Notes: generated from the sequence alone by a model not told the origin. 64,000 bases of DNA from UBA9676 sp963730065 (GCA_963730065.1 CAVSQL010000010.1:85877-149876); one strand, 5' to 3'; shown: positions 1 through 9,885, counted from the stretch's first letter. Numbers and translations are program-made.

Positions 1-414
1 ACGATGCCGGCGGGGCGGTACGTCGACTCCGCCGCCGTTCTGGTGCTCTCCACTGCGTCATTGCGCACTGCCGCACAGTTGCACCCCGATGGCGTTTGGG
101 ATCCCCGGCGCTTTCGGCCCAACGTGCTGATCGACGTCGAGGGCCAGGGCTGGCTTGAAGACGAATGGGTCGGCAGGACCCTGTCAATCGGGGCGGTCGT
201 GCTGGTGCCCCTCCAGCCGTGCATCCGCTGCACCATGGTGACCCGCGCCCAGCCCGGCCTGGAAGCCGACGCCGGCGTCTTTCGCACCCTGGCCCGTCAC
301 CATCGTGGCCTGTTCGGCGTCTGGTGCGACGTGCTCACCGGCGGCACCCTGTCAGTCGGGGAACAAGCGATCGTCGGAGCTCGTCGCCCCGCCCAGGGTG
401 GCGCACACCGTTAG
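1..414 (+). CDS. MOSC domain protein, C-terminal part (5' end outside window)
   Basis: The frame is open to the first base of the window, so this is the 3' part of a longer gene and the ATG at position 4 is probably internal. The visible 136 residues carry the typical end of a MOSC (molybdenum cofactor sulfurase C-terminal) domain: a PNVLIDV segment, a GRTLSIG turn and the conserved cysteine in PCIRCTMVTRAQPGL, which in this family handles sulfur or binds the molybdenum cofactor. The exact substrate cannot be told. Family assignment is from motif recognition. Confidence 0.8.
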   Translation, partial: TMPAGRYVDSAAVLVLSTASLRTAAQLHPDGVWDPRRFRPNVLIDVEGQGWLEDEWVGRTLSIGAVVLVPLQPCIRCTMVTRAQPGLEADAGVFRTLARHHRGLFGVWCDVLTGGTLSVGEQAIVGARRPAQGGAHR

Positions 415-703
415 CGGCCGTGTTCCCCGAAATACCGATCTGCCGATGACCGGGCAGTCACCCGATCTATGCCGCGTTCAGATGCGTCGTGCCCCCGCAC
501 TGCGAGACTAGGCGGCGAACGCCCAGCCGCCCTTCCTCGCAGTCACCTGCTGCGGCTTGATGGGGCTGTGCCCGCCGACTCATCGCGGAGCGTAATCGGC
601 ATTCCTATCGCCGGGCGCGCGAGTAGCCGCCGATAGGTAGGTCTAGCGGCGCCTTGGCACGCGACGAGTGTTGCACGCAGAACTGGCGGTTCGGGTTCGC
701 TGA

Positions 704-1225
704 TCAGCCGCCTTGGTCTGCGGATTGCGTGCCGCTAGGCCGACGGGCCATCTGATGAGGAGACGGGTTACGTTCGAGCGCCTCGAGGTTGGCGATGACC
801 TGCCGCGCGTAGTGGCCGAAGATTGGGCGGCCGGCGATCCGGAACAGGGTGCCGAAGAGGAGCCCGCGAGGGTTGCGGCGGAAGGTGCGCTGCCACACCA
901 TCTCGACCCGGCTGCCGCGGTTGGATGGCGTCGCGGTGAGCTGCCAGCTGCTGCCGGGGTGGGCGTAGACGTTGGAGCCGGTCACCGTCGCCGTGACCCG
1001 GCCGGGTTGGGACCAGTCGTAGTGGCATCGTTCCCAGTTGATGCCGATGCCGGCGGGGGTGCCTTCGGTGGCGTCGGCGGTCGTCTTGCTGAGCTCATGG
1101 ACGGTGAGGTGCTCGGCGCGGACGGCCGGCCACACCTGGGCGCGCCGCGGGCCGAAGTCGTAGGCGGCACGCAGGACGCGTGCGGGCGGGAGCGTGCAGT
1201 CGGTGGCGATGCGGATGGTGGTCAT
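704..1225 (-). CDS. SRPBCC (START-like) family protein
   Basis: 173 residues. It begins at an ATG five bases after the stop of the upstream alpha/beta hydrolase gene, so the two are probably co-transcribed. The pattern is that of a polyketide cyclase/dehydrase-type SRPBCC fold: an N-terminal strand with LPPARVLRAAYDF, a middle strand pair (GINWERCHYDW, VTATVTGSNVY), then SRVEMVWQRTF and a C-terminal helix (ARQVIANLEALE). Such proteins bind small hydrophobic ligands in a helix-grip cavity. The ligand is unknown. A long frame continues upstream through the hydrolase gene, but that extension is antisense-type composition and not coding. Confidence 0.75.
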   Translation of the reverse strand: MTTIRIATDCTLPPARVLRAAYDFGPRRAQVWPAVRAEHLTVHELSKTTADATEGTPAGIGINWERCHYDWSQPGRVTATVTGSNVYAHPGSSWQLTATPSNRGSRVEMVWQRTFRRNPRGLLFGTLFRIAGRPIFGHYARQVIANLEALERNPSPHQMARRPSGTQSADQGG

Positions 1226-1230
1226 GGTGG

Positions 1231-2070
1231 TCAGCTCGCTTGCCGGTGCCGGTCGAAGAAGCCGAGGGCAAGCTCGATCTTGGCGGGTGTGATGATGTGC
1301 CCGGTGCCGGGCAGGACGGCGATCTCGCCGTTGGCGAGCTGCCGGTAGGCGGTGACCCCGTCGTCGAGCGTGCAGTAGTCGTCGCGGTCGCCGACGAGGA
1401 TCAGCGCAGGAGCGGTGATCTTGCCGAAGTCCTCGAAGGTGTAGCCGGGGGGCTGGGTGGTTCGGTGGAACGCCAGCCGCAGGTACTCGGCCCAGTGCCC
1501 GTCGCGCTGCCCGCCGTCCTGGTCGGCCTTGAGCAGCTCGAACATCGGCCGCATCTGCTTGTTGTGGGTCATCATCTGCGCGAACGCGTCGGGATCGGCC
1601 TCGGTGGCGGTAGGGCTGCCGCCGAGCATCTGGCGCATCATCGCGGCGCTGGGCGCCTGCGGGTTGAACGCGTCGTAGCCGGCGTCGTTGACGATTGCCC
1701 CGAACCGGTCCGGGTTGCGGATGCCGGCGATGGTCGCGGTTGTCCCGCCTTCGCTGAAGCCGGCGATCAGCGACTGGTCGAGATCGAGCGCATCGGCCAG
1801 CGCGAGGACGTCGTCGGCGAGCTGGTCGAAGGTGACGACTCCGCCGTCGTGCACGGTTCTGCCACAGCCTCGCGTGTCCGGCGCGATAACCCGGTAGCGG
1901 CGCGCGAGGGTCTCCATGTGTCCCGCATAGGACACCGGTGTGGGAGCCCAGATCGGGTTGGTCGAGACCAGGCCCCCGTGCAGCAGGATGAGGGGCATCC
2001 CCTGCCCCGCCTGGACGTAGTGGATGTCGATGCCGTTCGCGCGGATGAAGCCGCCGCTGTTTGCCGTCAC
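1231..2070 (-). CDS. alpha/beta hydrolase
   Basis: 279 residues from a GTG start that follows a GGAGG Shine-Dalgarno. It has the oxyanion HGG motif (LILLHGGLVS), the nucleophile elbow GFSEGG with the catalytic serine, an acidic residue in LVGDRDDYC and the catalytic histidine in GTGHIITP. These are the complete triad elements of the alpha/beta hydrolase fold. It resembles cytosolic esterase or epoxide-hydrolase-like enzymes, but the substrate cannot be predicted. It sits between the HD/LuxR regulator upstream (about 95 bp) and the SRPBCC gene downstream (5 bp), which suggests one transcription unit. Confidence 0.85.
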   Translation of the reverse strand: MTANSGGFIRANGIDIHYVQAGQGMPLILLHGGLVSTNPIWAPTPVSYAGHMETLARRYRVIAPDTRGCGRTVHDGGVVTFDQLADDVLALADALDLDQSLIAGFSEGGTTATIAGIRNPDRFGAIVNDAGYDAFNPQAPSAAMMRQMLGGSPTATEADPDAFAQMMTHNKQMRPMFELLKADQDGGQRDGHWAEYLRLAFHRTTQPPGYTFEDFGKITAPALILVGDRDDYCTLDDGVTAYRQLANGEIAVLPGTGHIITPAKIELALGFFDRHRQAS

Positions 2071-2165
2071 TGTGGACCTCCGGGCCTGGTGGAATGTATA
2101 CGGCCAACGTAGGAGCCACCAGCCGCATGGCTCATCGGGTGTTCACCCGATGTTTCTGACGGCCG

Positions 2166-3533
2166 CTACGGCTGCGGCTCGGCCATCAGCCCGTGCTTCA
2201 GCGCGAATAGGCTGAGCTGGGCGCGGTTCGACACCCCGGCCTTGGCGTAGATGTGCTCGATATGGCTGCTGGCCGTCTTCGGTGAGATCACCAGCTGCCC
2301 GGCGATGGCTTTGGCGGTCAAGCCGCGCACGAGCAGCCGCACGATCTCGACCTCGCGTGCGGTCAGGCCGGCCGGCCATTCGCGGCGGCGCCGCACCCGG
2401 TGCCCGGCCGCGCGCAAGACGGCGTCCACCGCGGCGCCATCCAGGCGCCCGGAGCTGACCCCAGCCCGCAGCTCGGCGGCGGCGTCCGCGGCCGACCGGG
2501 GTGGCCGGTGGGGGCGGGCCTCGGTGAGCGCGTGGTAGCTGTCGGCCGCGGCCAGAATGCGGCCAGCGGAACTGATGGCATCGCCGGACAGACCGCGCGG
2601 ATAGCCCGAGCCGTCCAGACGCTCATGATGCTGCGCGGCAATGGTGCCGAGCGGGGCCAGGCCAGCAGAGAACGACAGCATCCGCTCGGTCAGGTACGGG
2701 TGCAGCCGGACCCGTTCAAGCTCGGACCGGGTCAGGCCGGCGGGTTTGTCCCAGATGGTGTTCGAGACCCCCAGCCGGCCGATGTCGCTGGCCGCAGCGT
2801 CGAGGTCGCCGAAGATCAGCGGCGCCTGCTGGCAGAACATCTCGACCAGGTCCGGATCGAACTGCGTGCCGCTGCGCTCGCGGGCGACGGCAACCGCCGC
2901 ATCGATGCCACCGGTACGCCGGAACACCTCCACCACATCGGCCAGGTTGATCAGCCGTGAACTCACCGCGATCTGGTCGCCGCGCAGGCCGTAGGCTCCC
3001 TTGCCGTCCCAGCGCTCGTAACTCTGCTTCAGGCTCATCCGGACCTGTTCACCCAGACCAAGCTTTGCGGCCAGCTCGTCGGTAGCCAGGTAGTGGTTCT
3101 CGGCTAGTGCAGCGAGCGCACGCCGCCCGTCGCCGGGGAACTGCACACCGGTGCGCGCCCGCTGCCGCAACGGCAAGCCCGCACCCCCGACGTGCTTGAC
3201 CAGGAACGCGGCCGCCGGCCCTGCCTTGCCGAAGTCGTAGCCGTAGTGCGCGTCCCGCTTGACAGCCAGATCGTCTCCGAGCCACTTAGCCTGCTCGTAC
3301 GCGTCAGTGTGGCAGCCCACCCAGGCGAGCAAGCCCGAGTAGTACACGACGCCTCGTTCAGCATCGTCTATGGCCGCGCTCTCAGCCAGCCGCAGCGCGA
3401 TCAGGCACGCCCGGATCATGTGCTCCATCGGCTGCCCGAGACCCAGGTCGGTCCCCAGCGACAGCAAGGCGACAAGCTCAGCGCGGCGAACCCCTGAGCC
3501 AGCCTCCGGCCCTGCCGAACCAACCTCCCCCAC
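2166..3533 (-). CDS. HD domain phosphohydrolase-like regulator with C-terminal LuxR HTH
   Basis: 455 residues with a GTG start. The middle region contains the HD-GYP signature HHERLDGSGYP (about residues 297-307), which in that family belongs to the dinuclear metal site of cyclic-di-nucleotide or other phosphodiesterases. The N-terminal half has a further HD-like segment (LAWVGCHTDAYEQ). The last 65 residues are a LuxR-type helix-turn-helix (LTAREVEIVRLLVRGLTAKA, then KTASSHIEHIYAKAGV). The gene therefore couples a ligand or phosphohydrolase module to DNA binding. It lies directly upstream of the hydrolase/SRPBCC pair on the same strand and may control it. Catalytic activity is not assured. 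Confidence 0.8.
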   Translation of the reverse strand: MGEVGSAGPEAGSGVRRAELVALLSLGTDLGLGQPMEHMIRACLIALRLAESAAIDDAERGVVYYSGLLAWVGCHTDAYEQAKWLGDDLAVKRDAHYGYDFGKAGPAAAFLVKHVGGAGLPLRQRARTGVQFPGDGRRALAALAENHYLATDELAAKLGLGEQVRMSLKQSYERWDGKGAYGLRGDQIAVSSRLINLADVVEVFRRTGGIDAAVAVARERSGTQFDPDLVEMFCQQAPLIFGDLDAAASDIGRLGVSNTIWDKPAGLTRSELERVRLHPYLTERMLSFSAGLAPLGTIAAQHHERLDGSGYPRGLSGDAISSAGRILAAADSYHALTEARPHRPPRSAADAAAELRAGVSSGRLDGAAVDAVLRAAGHRVRRRREWPAGLTAREVEIVRLLVRGLTAKAIAGQLVISPKTASSHIEHIYAKAGVSNRAQLSLFALKHGLMAEPQP

Positions 3534-4304
3534 CGGCGCAGACTAACACCGGACGTCGCCTCGCTACAGCTAGCAGACAACCGCGCGGAATGGCCCACCA
3601 CCTGGATCGATGAGTGCCGCGGACACCCAAGGGCTGTTCGTGACGCTGTGTCATCCCGAGCGGCCACTGCCCTGCCGATTCAGGCAATCCGCGGCGCTCA
3701 CGACAGGGTTGACAGTGTGCGCGGTCACGCTGTCCCGGACAGCCCGGGTTCGATTCGTCCGGGCCCGTATTCAATACCACGCCTGCCGGCGGCCGGCGGT
3801 GGCTGCCGCGGCAGCCGCGGTCCCTCGGACAGCCAGCCGGCCGCCACGGACAGCGAGGACCGACAACGGCCCGGATCTGACGGTGAAGGCGCGATCGCAG
3901 CCTGGGCCAACCGGGTGCACAGAACCGGACTATCTGCGTGCAGGAATTCATGCTGAAGACACAGCCATCAGCGTCCCCGAATCGGCAACTGGCGGACTGC
4001 GGGGACAGAGGCCTTTCACATCCGCTCACCCCGCGTGAGCTGCGGCTGTACGGCCGTCCGCTGCAATAGATGGACTAGAAATGAGACTACAGCTGTCACG
4101 AATCGCACATAGGCGATCACTGAATGCGCGTTTAAGCGGCGCGCTGCCGCGATGAGTCGCCTGTTCCCGACGATCGGGGTTCGTGTCGCGGCCGGCGGGG
4201 GTAGCGTCGGCTGCGCGGGTCCGGGAAGTGGCTGATCCGAAGAGCCGATGACGGGGGTGAGGTCGGCCGCGCTGCACGTGTAGGTCGGTCTTTTCGCGAA
4301 TGCG
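3534..4304. other. Intergenic region, no supported gene
   Basis: About 770 bp between the divergent HD/LuxR gene and the membrane protein gene. Several overlapping open frames exist on both strands, but none shows a recognisable domain or a convincing ribosome binding site. It must contain the promoters for both flanking genes. No clear operator or hairpin was recognised. Confidence 0.5.
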
Positions 4305-4319
4305 GTGGGAGAAACTACG

Positions 4320-5993
4320 GTGCCGACGAGCACGTACGTCCGACACGGAGTTCGCAGGTCGCGATACTGGCTCATCGACAAGTTACCGGCTATCGCTACG
4401 GTGCGTGAGCCCGGGCCGCGACTTCGGTGGCTTGAGCCGGCCGCCTGGACCCTTGGCGCTCTGCTCGCCTTCGTGTGCTATCTGCGTATTTCGCGGGCCC
4501 TGGCCACAAACTCCGACGGCGCATCGCAGGCTCTGCAGGCATGGGACATGCTCCACGGAAACCTGGTGCTGCATGGCTGGCAGCTCTCGGACGTCTCGTT
4601 CTACACCACCGAGCTGCCGGAGTACATGCTGGTAGAGCTCCTGCGAGGGCTCAACGCTGACGTCGTACATGTGGCGAGCGCGATGACCTACACAATGGCG
4701 GTCGTCCTGGCTGCGCTGCTGGCCAGGAGCACGGCCACCGGCCGCGCGGCCCTTGCCCGCGTCCTGGTGACTGCGGGCATCATGATTGCCCCGCAGCTGG
4801 CGTCGGGCGTCGCTATCGTCATGTCCTCCCCCGACCACTTCGGCACTTCGGTGCCAGTCCTGGTGGTCTGGCTCATCCTGGACCGGGCCCGGCCGCGGTG
4901 GTACGTGCCCATCCTGGCGGCGGTGCTGCTGGCCTGGGCGGTCGTGGCAGATCAGCTCGTCCTGCTCATCGGCGTGCTGCCGCTGGCGATTGTCTCCGCG
5001 ACCCGGCTCTACCAAGCTGTGGTGATTGAGCGTCACCCTCTCAAGCGGCAGCGATATGATCTCGCCCTGCTGGCGGCAGCCGTCACGGCTGCCGCGGCAG
5101 CGGACGTAGCGTTCAAGATCCTCCGGGCGTCGGGCGGCTACCTCCTGCACCCCCCGCCCGATCAGTTCCTGGCTGAAGCCCAGCTCATCCCGCGGAGCCT
5201 CAGCGTCACGGGCGAGGGCCTGCTGGTGCTCGGCGGCGCTGACTTCCTAGGACACCAGCTGAGCCTGGGTACCGTCGTCCTCCTGCTGCACCTGGGGGGC
5301 GTGATTCTCGCCGGCCTGGGCACCTGGGTGGCCGCGAAACGGTTCTTGCGGGACCGGAACCTCGTTGATCAGCTCCTGGTCGTGGCCATCGCGGCCAACC
5401 TCGCGGCATACATCGTGAGCACGAGAGCATACGGGATTGCCGGAACGCGAGAGATCGCGCCAGTGCTGCCGTTCGCCGCGGTGCTGGCCGGCAGGCTACT
5501 GGCCGGGCGCCTCCTGGCCGCCCGGCTCGCACCTGCCCTCATCGTCGTGCTGGCCGGCTACCTGGCCGGACTTTCCTACTCCGCCGTCCAGCCTCCCGCG
5601 CCGATCCACGATCAGCAGCTGATCTCATGGCTGACCGCCCAGCATCTCACCTCCGGCCTCGGCGGCTACTGGCAGTCAAATGACATAACCCTCGCGACCA
5701 GCAACAGAATCCGGATCCGCTCACTTTCATTTGCGGCCGCGCACGGCCTGCCCACCGGGGAGCCCGGACCAAACGCGAAGCTGGTTCCGACTGTATGGGA
5801 CACGAATCTCCAGTGGTATGACCCACGCACGCAGTCAGCGAACTTCGTCGTTCTCGGCGGCCCGCCAAGATTCTCTGGCCTTACCGGCAAAAGCCTCGTG
5901 CTGGCCACCTTTGGACCGCCCGCGCGTTCCTCGCACGTCGGAACGTATGAGGTGCTGGTCTGGAACAAGAACCTGCTCGCGGACCTGCCGTGA
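4320..5993 (+). CDS. polytopic membrane protein, GT-C glycosyltransferase-like
   Basis: About 557 residues. A GTG at 4320 preceded by GGGAGAA is the better start; an upstream in-frame GTG at 4305 is possible. One hydrophobic segment near residue 40 is followed by an extracytoplasmic loop with NSDGASQALQAWDMLHGN. An acidic residue in the first loop is typical of GT-C polyprenyl-phosphate-sugar transferases. Roughly ten further membrane segments follow, with a soluble C-terminal tail of about 150 residues. The fold suggests a membrane glycosyltransferase or related envelope protein. No close family name is recognised and the activity is inferred only from topology. Confidence 0.65.
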   Translation: MPTSTYVRHGVRRSRYWLIDKLPAIATVREPGPRLRWLEPAAWTLGALLAFVCYLRISRALATNSDGASQALQAWDMLHGNLVLHGWQLSDVSFYTTELPEYMLVELLRGLNADVVHVASAMTYTMAVVLAALLARSTATGRAALARVLVTAGIMIAPQLASGVAIVMSSPDHFGTSVPVLVVWLILDRARPRWYVPILAAVLLAWAVVADQLVLLIGVLPLAIVSATRLYQAVVIERHPLKRQRYDLALLAAAVTAAAAADVAFKILRASGGYLLHPPPDQFLAEAQLIPRSLSVTGEGLLVLGGADFLGHQLSLGTVVLLLHLGGVILAGLGTWVAAKRFLRDRNLVDQLLVVAIAANLAAYIVSTRAYGIAGTREIAPVLPFAAVLAGRLLAGRLLAARLAPALIVVLAGYLAGLSYSAVQPPAPIHDQQLISWLTAQHLTSGLGGYWQSNDITLATSNRIRIRSLSFAAAHGLPTGEPGPNAKLVPTVWDTNLQWYDPRTQSANFVVLGGPPRFSGLTGKSLVLATFGPPARSSHVGTYEVLVWNKNLLADLP

Positions 5994-6253
5994 CGACACA
6001 GCTAGACCTAGACCGAGTGAATGACACCGTCGCGCCCCGCCGGGGCAGCAGCGTCCGCTCCTGCCGCGATCCACGCTTTGGACTGTCGCGGATCTGTTGG
6101 CGGACGTGTGTGCGGATTCAACCGACGGAGGACAGGCCGAACGGCGGGGACCCGTGAGAAATTCCTTCTGGCAGAGCGATGGATCCGGGGCGAGTCGTTC
6201 GTCTATGAGTCAAGACACGGCCGGAGCAGGCCGCCGGGACAACGGAGTCGTGG

Positions 6254-6619
6254 ATGACGCAGTACCTGATCTCGTTCGGTGCCCACGCGATGGACCACAT
6301 CCCCGACGAGGACGCGCCCGCCGTGGCCAGGGCCGCGCACGCGGCGGTCCAGGAGGCCATCAACGCCGGCGTGTATGTGTCCGCCGGCGGGCTGGAAAAC
6401 CAGCCGGCGAGCATCGTGGCCACCGACGGGGCGGTCACCGACGGCCCCTGCCCGGAGGCCATCGGCGGATTCACGCTCGTCAACGTGCCCTCACGCGAGG
6501 AGGCGCTGCAGTGGGCTGCCAAGATTGCCGTCGCCTGCCGCTGCGCGCAAGAGGTCCGGGAGATCGGGGCCGACCCCGAACTCGACGCGATGCTCCGCCA
6601 GGCTGATAGCCGACGGTGA
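6254..6619 (+). CDS. YciI/DGPF domain protein
   Basis: 121 residues from an ATG. The protein has the YciI-like (YCII-related, DGPF) pattern: MTQYLISFGAHAMDHIPDED at the N-terminus, a middle VSAGGLE, then TDGPCPEAIGGFTLVNVPSR followed by EEALQWAAK and a C-terminal acidic helix. In this family the DGPF-like loop and a histidine/aspartate pair are conserved, and members often sit beside ECF sigma factors, but no sigma factor is seen here. The function of the family is mostly unknown. Confidence 0.8.
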   Translation: MTQYLISFGAHAMDHIPDEDAPAVARAAHAAVQEAINAGVYVSAGGLENQPASIVATDGAVTDGPCPEAIGGFTLVNVPSREEALQWAAKIAVACRCAQEVREIGADPELDAMLRQADSRR

Positions 6620-7152
6620 CGTCCCGACTGCGTCTGATCGAAGGCGACCCGCAGCGCTAGAGCAGGACTTGCCTTGGCGGCGGTCTGACAACGCGGGTCT
6701 GCGCATCGACCTGAGCCGGGGACGCGGGGCAGCGCCTCTTGGACCGGACGTGAAGCCCGGTCCTCGTGGCTGACCGGATCGCCGCAACCACTGATCGCCC
6801 GGTGGAGCGACAGCCAGGCCCGTCGCGGCGAGTGTGCGCGCTCATCGGCAGATCCAAAGCGTTGGCAGGGCCCTTGGGCTGCGGGAGTGACCGGACGCAG
6901 AACATCCAGTTCGGCGCCGCGCGAGCCAGCCGTCTGGGCGACCAGGTTGCCGCGCATAGCGGGTAGGCGCGCGGTTATTTGTCCATCAGGATGCCGACAG
7001 CCTCCGTTTCCGGGTGGCGTGAGCCAGGGGGGACGTTGACGGGAGAGGGACCGCCGACCGCATACTTATCCATCGCGGCCCGGTCACGGCGACGCTCGGT
7101 CATGCCGCCTACAGTGTGCGCCCTGACCTCCCCGTGGGGTGGCGCCCTGATG
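6620..7152. other. Intergenic region, no supported gene
   Basis: About 530 bp between the YciI gene and the convergent amidohydrolase gene. No open frame here has a recognisable product. A GC-rich imperfect hairpin (CCCC-GT-GGGG core near 7124-7134) lies just downstream of the amidohydrolase stop and could help termination. Confidence 0.4.
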
Positions 7153-8235
7153 TCAGCGGATGCGCACGCCGTCGATGATGACCGCGATCGGTGAGTAAAG
7201 TGCCGCCAGGTCGTCGCGGGGGTCGTCCTGGTAGGTCACCAGCGTGGTCGGCTGTCCGGCTGTGTCGAAGGATTCGCCGAGGAAGCGGTATCCGGCCGTG
7301 GTAGCGGCAGTGAGTGCGGCAGTTGGTTCAAGTCCATGCTCGGCTAGTAGCGCGACCTCGCGGGCGACGGACCCGGCGGTGTCTGTGCCGGTCAGTATGG
7401 GCACCCCGAGACGGTGCGCGAACGGGAGCAGCTCGCGCAGCCGCCGACGGTAGTCCGCAGCTCGTTCCTGGGCCGCCTCCGGCGCGGTGTCGGGCACACC
7501 GAGCACCGCGCACAGCGTCGGTGTCCAGGCGGCTCCGGTCTGGGCCATCAGCTGCAAGGCCTGCTCATCCATCGCGGTGCCGTGCTCGATGGAATCGATG
7601 CCCGCACGTACCAGCGGTGAGACCAGATCCGTGGTGACATGGGCAGCGACCCGTCCCCCTGCGGCATGCACTGCGGCGACCATCGCTTCGATGGCCTCAC
7701 CCGGATACGTCGGCCCGGCCGGCCCGGACGGCATTCCGTTGACGACCGCCGGGAAGTCGGCGATCAGCTTCACCCAGCGGCCGCCGCGCGCCAGTTCGCC
7801 CAGCGCCAGCTCGGTCAGCTGTTGCTCTGGGGCCTCCTCCGGCAGCAGTGCCGGGAAATATCGCCCGGCCGGGGCGAGGAATCGCCCCGCCGCCTGCAAT
7901 CGAGGCATCCCTGCGGCCAGGTCAAGCTGCAACACCAATCCTCCCGGCGATCCGGCGTCACGTACCAGGCACACCCCGCCGGCAGCCCACCTGGCCAACA
8001 TGTCCAGTGCCTCAGCGCCGCTCAGTGCGGCCGGGCCGCCGACCGTCTCGGCAACGGCTGGATGGGCGTGAGCGTCTACCAGGCCAGGAATGACATACCG
8101 GCCCGGCAGTCGCTCGGCGGCGGCAACCTGCTCGCTGACTAGGAATCCCGCCGCGTCCACCCATAGATCAACCGGCCGGTCACCATCTGGCAACGGCACC
8201 GCATGCACAGACCATGGCATACAGCCAGTTTCCAT
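7153..8235 (-). CDS. amidohydrolase family protein (imidazolonepropionase-like)
   Basis: 360 residues. The ATG at 8235 follows GGAGTGAGG; a GTG two codons upstream (8241) is the alternative. Metal-site motifs of the amidohydrolase superfamily are present: VDAHAHP (HxH on strand 1), AAHVTTD and SIEHG (histidines) and GTDTAG (the strand-8 aspartate). A catalytic carboxylated lysine could be the one in RWVKLIADF. Members hydrolyse cyclic amides, peptides such as prolidase substrates, or related C-N bonds. The substrate is unknown. It lies downstream of, and on the same strand as, an APC permease, which suggests uptake and hydrolysis of an amide or amino-acid-like compound. Confidence 0.8.
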   Translation of the reverse strand: METGCMPWSVHAVPLPDGDRPVDLWVDAAGFLVSEQVAAAERLPGRYVIPGLVDAHAHPAVAETVGGPAALSGAEALDMLARWAAGGVCLVRDAGSPGGLVLQLDLAAGMPRLQAAGRFLAPAGRYFPALLPEEAPEQQLTELALGELARGGRWVKLIADFPAVVNGMPSGPAGPTYPGEAIEAMVAAVHAAGGRVAAHVTTDLVSPLVRAGIDSIEHGTAMDEQALQLMAQTGAAWTPTLCAVLGVPDTAPEAAQERAADYRRRLRELLPFAHRLGVPILTGTDTAGSVAREVALLAEHGLEPTAALTAATTAGYRFLGESFDTAGQPTTLVTYQDDPRDDLAALYSPIAVIIDGVRIR

Positions 8236-8406
8236 CCTCACTCCGCCTAGTCAACGAACCCGGCCAAGGATGGGGGGCTTCCCTCGGAGCATGGTCGGTC
8301 CACGCTTTCAGAGGAATCCTGGGCGTGCTTCCCCTGCCGACTGAGCCGGGCATTGGCGGGGTGGCTTGTCAGCTCCGTGGTTGACACGTACCGGAAGCCG
8401 ACCCCG

Positions 8407-9885
8407 CTAGGCGCTGAGGTCGGGCGTGGTCGCTGGCAGCTCTTCTGACTCGGCTTCTTGCGTGGCTAGCCGACGGTGCTGGAAGGCGGCGTAGTAGATG
8501 ATGCCGATCACCAGGGGGACGCCGATGAGCCAGACGGAGACGCGCAGGCCGTGGAAGGCAGGGTTGGTGGCTGGCCGGGGCCAGAGGAGGTCCACCATCA
8601 TCGCGCCGGTCCAGACGATGGCGATGATGTTGACGGGGAGGCCCCATCGGCCAAGGTTGAACGCCTTGCGCTGCGTCGGCCAGCCGCGCGTGCGCGCGAT
8701 GAGCACGATGATCATCACGGCGAAGTAGACGACGTAGAAGAACGCTGTTGAGGCGGTGGCGAGGACGCCGATCGCGGAGGAGAAGAACAGCGGGATGCCG
8801 GTGATGACGGCGACGACGACCACGGCCACCCAAGGGGTGCCTTTGCGGGTGGTGGACAGGGCGCCCGAGAAGGGGACACCGCCGTCACGGGCCATGCTGA
8901 ACAGCTGCCGGACGGCCGCGGTGAAGGCCACGTTGGAGGCCAGGATGCCTACCCACACGATGACGGCCACGTATGCCTTGGTGAAGCCGACCGGCAGCGC
9001 GTTGTTGATGACGTCTTGGATCGGCGTGCTGCTGGCCGCGAGTTTGGGGATATTCGGCGCGGAGATCAGGAACACGAACAGGAACAGCAGGCCAACCACG
9101 AACATCACGCCGAGCGCGCCAAGTATGGCGCGGGGCGCGTTCTTGGACGCCTCGACCGTTTCCTCGCCGAGCGTGCCGCCGTTTTCGTAGGTGAAGTGCA
9201 CGAACAGCGAGACCAGAATGCCGCCGCCGAGGAATGGGGCCAGCCAGGAGCCGAACGAGTGGGCAGTCCCGTTCGTTGAGCCGAGGACGGCCGGAGAGTG
9301 GTGGGCGCCGAAGATGAGGACAAGCACTGTGATCGCGAGGACCGCCACGAGCTCGACGATCACCGAGTACTCGGTGAACCTTCCGAGGACGCGGATTCCG
9401 AGCGCGTTGAAGACGGTGGCCACCGCCAGCATCGCCAGCGCGATCAGGACGCTTTGGGTGGTGGTGAAGGTCGTGCTGAACAGCTGTGAGATCAAGAACG
9501 GGATGATCAGGTAGGACGCGGTCGCCAGGGTGATGGCGGCGAAGATGTACATCCAGCCGACCCACCAGCCGACCCGCCGGCCCAGCAGCAAGGACGGCCA
9601 CTGATACATCACGCCGGCGAACGGGTAATGCGAGGAGAGCTCGGCCCAGATAAGGCAGACGAACAGGGTTCCCAGTACGACGAGGGGCCAGCCCCAGAAG
9701 AACGCTGGGCCGGCCGCCGCGAGGGACAGGCCGAAGAGCGCGAAGATGCCGGCGCTGCCGCCTACGCCGGAGTAGGTCATGGCGAGGTTCGCGAACCCCG
9801 TCAGTGTCCGCATCAGCCGCCCGCGCCGCTCGCCCAGAGCATGCTCCGGCTCCGCAGCTTGCGCCAGGTGTCTGGGGTCGTTCAT
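8407..9885 (-). CDS. APC superfamily amino acid/amine permease
   Basis: 492 residues with about twelve hydrophobic segments. The N-terminal GGSAGIFALFGLSLAAAGPA followed by FFWGWPLVVLGTLFVCLIWAEL is typical of the amino acid/GABA-choline branch of the APC superfamily. A strong AAGGAGG Shine-Dalgarno lies before the ATG. Its start overlaps the stop of the alcohol dehydrogenase remnant (ATGA), and the amidohydrolase gene lies about 170 bp downstream. It probably imports an amino acid, amine or related nitrogen compound by secondary transport. The substrate is not predictable. Confidence 0.85.
   Translation of the reverse strand: MNDPRHLAQAAEPEHALGERRGRLMRTLTGFANLAMTYSGVGGSAGIFALFGLSLAAAGPAFFWGWPLVVLGTLFVCLIWAELSSHYPFAGVMYQWPSLLLGRRVGWWVGWMYIFAAITLATASYLIIPFLISQLFSTTFTTTQSVLIALAMLAVATVFNALGIRVLGRFTEYSVIVELVAVLAITVLVLIFGAHHSPAVLGSTNGTAHSFGSWLAPFLGGGILVSLFVHFTYENGGTLGEETVEASKNAPRAILGALGVMFVVGLLFLFVFLISAPNIPKLAASSTPIQDVINNALPVGFTKAYVAVIVWVGILASNVAFTAAVRQLFSMARDGGVPFSGALSTTRKGTPWVAVVVVAVITGIPLFFSSAIGVLATASTAFFYVVYFAVMIIVLIARTRGWPTQRKAFNLGRWGLPVNIIAIVWTGAMMVDLLWPRPATNPAFHGLRVSVWLIGVPLVIGIIYYAAFQHRRLATQEAESEELPATTPDLSA

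Noticed and set aside
704..2128. A 474-codon minus-strand frame covering both the SRPBCC and hydrolase genes
   Set aside because: Only its last 173 codons show a domain; the upstream part is the out-of-frame shadow of the alpha/beta hydrolase gene, which has a full catalytic triad.
3738..3762. GGGTTCGATTC resembling a tRNA T-loop
   Set aside because: The flanking bases do not make a 5-bp T-stem, and no anticodon or D arm is found upstream.
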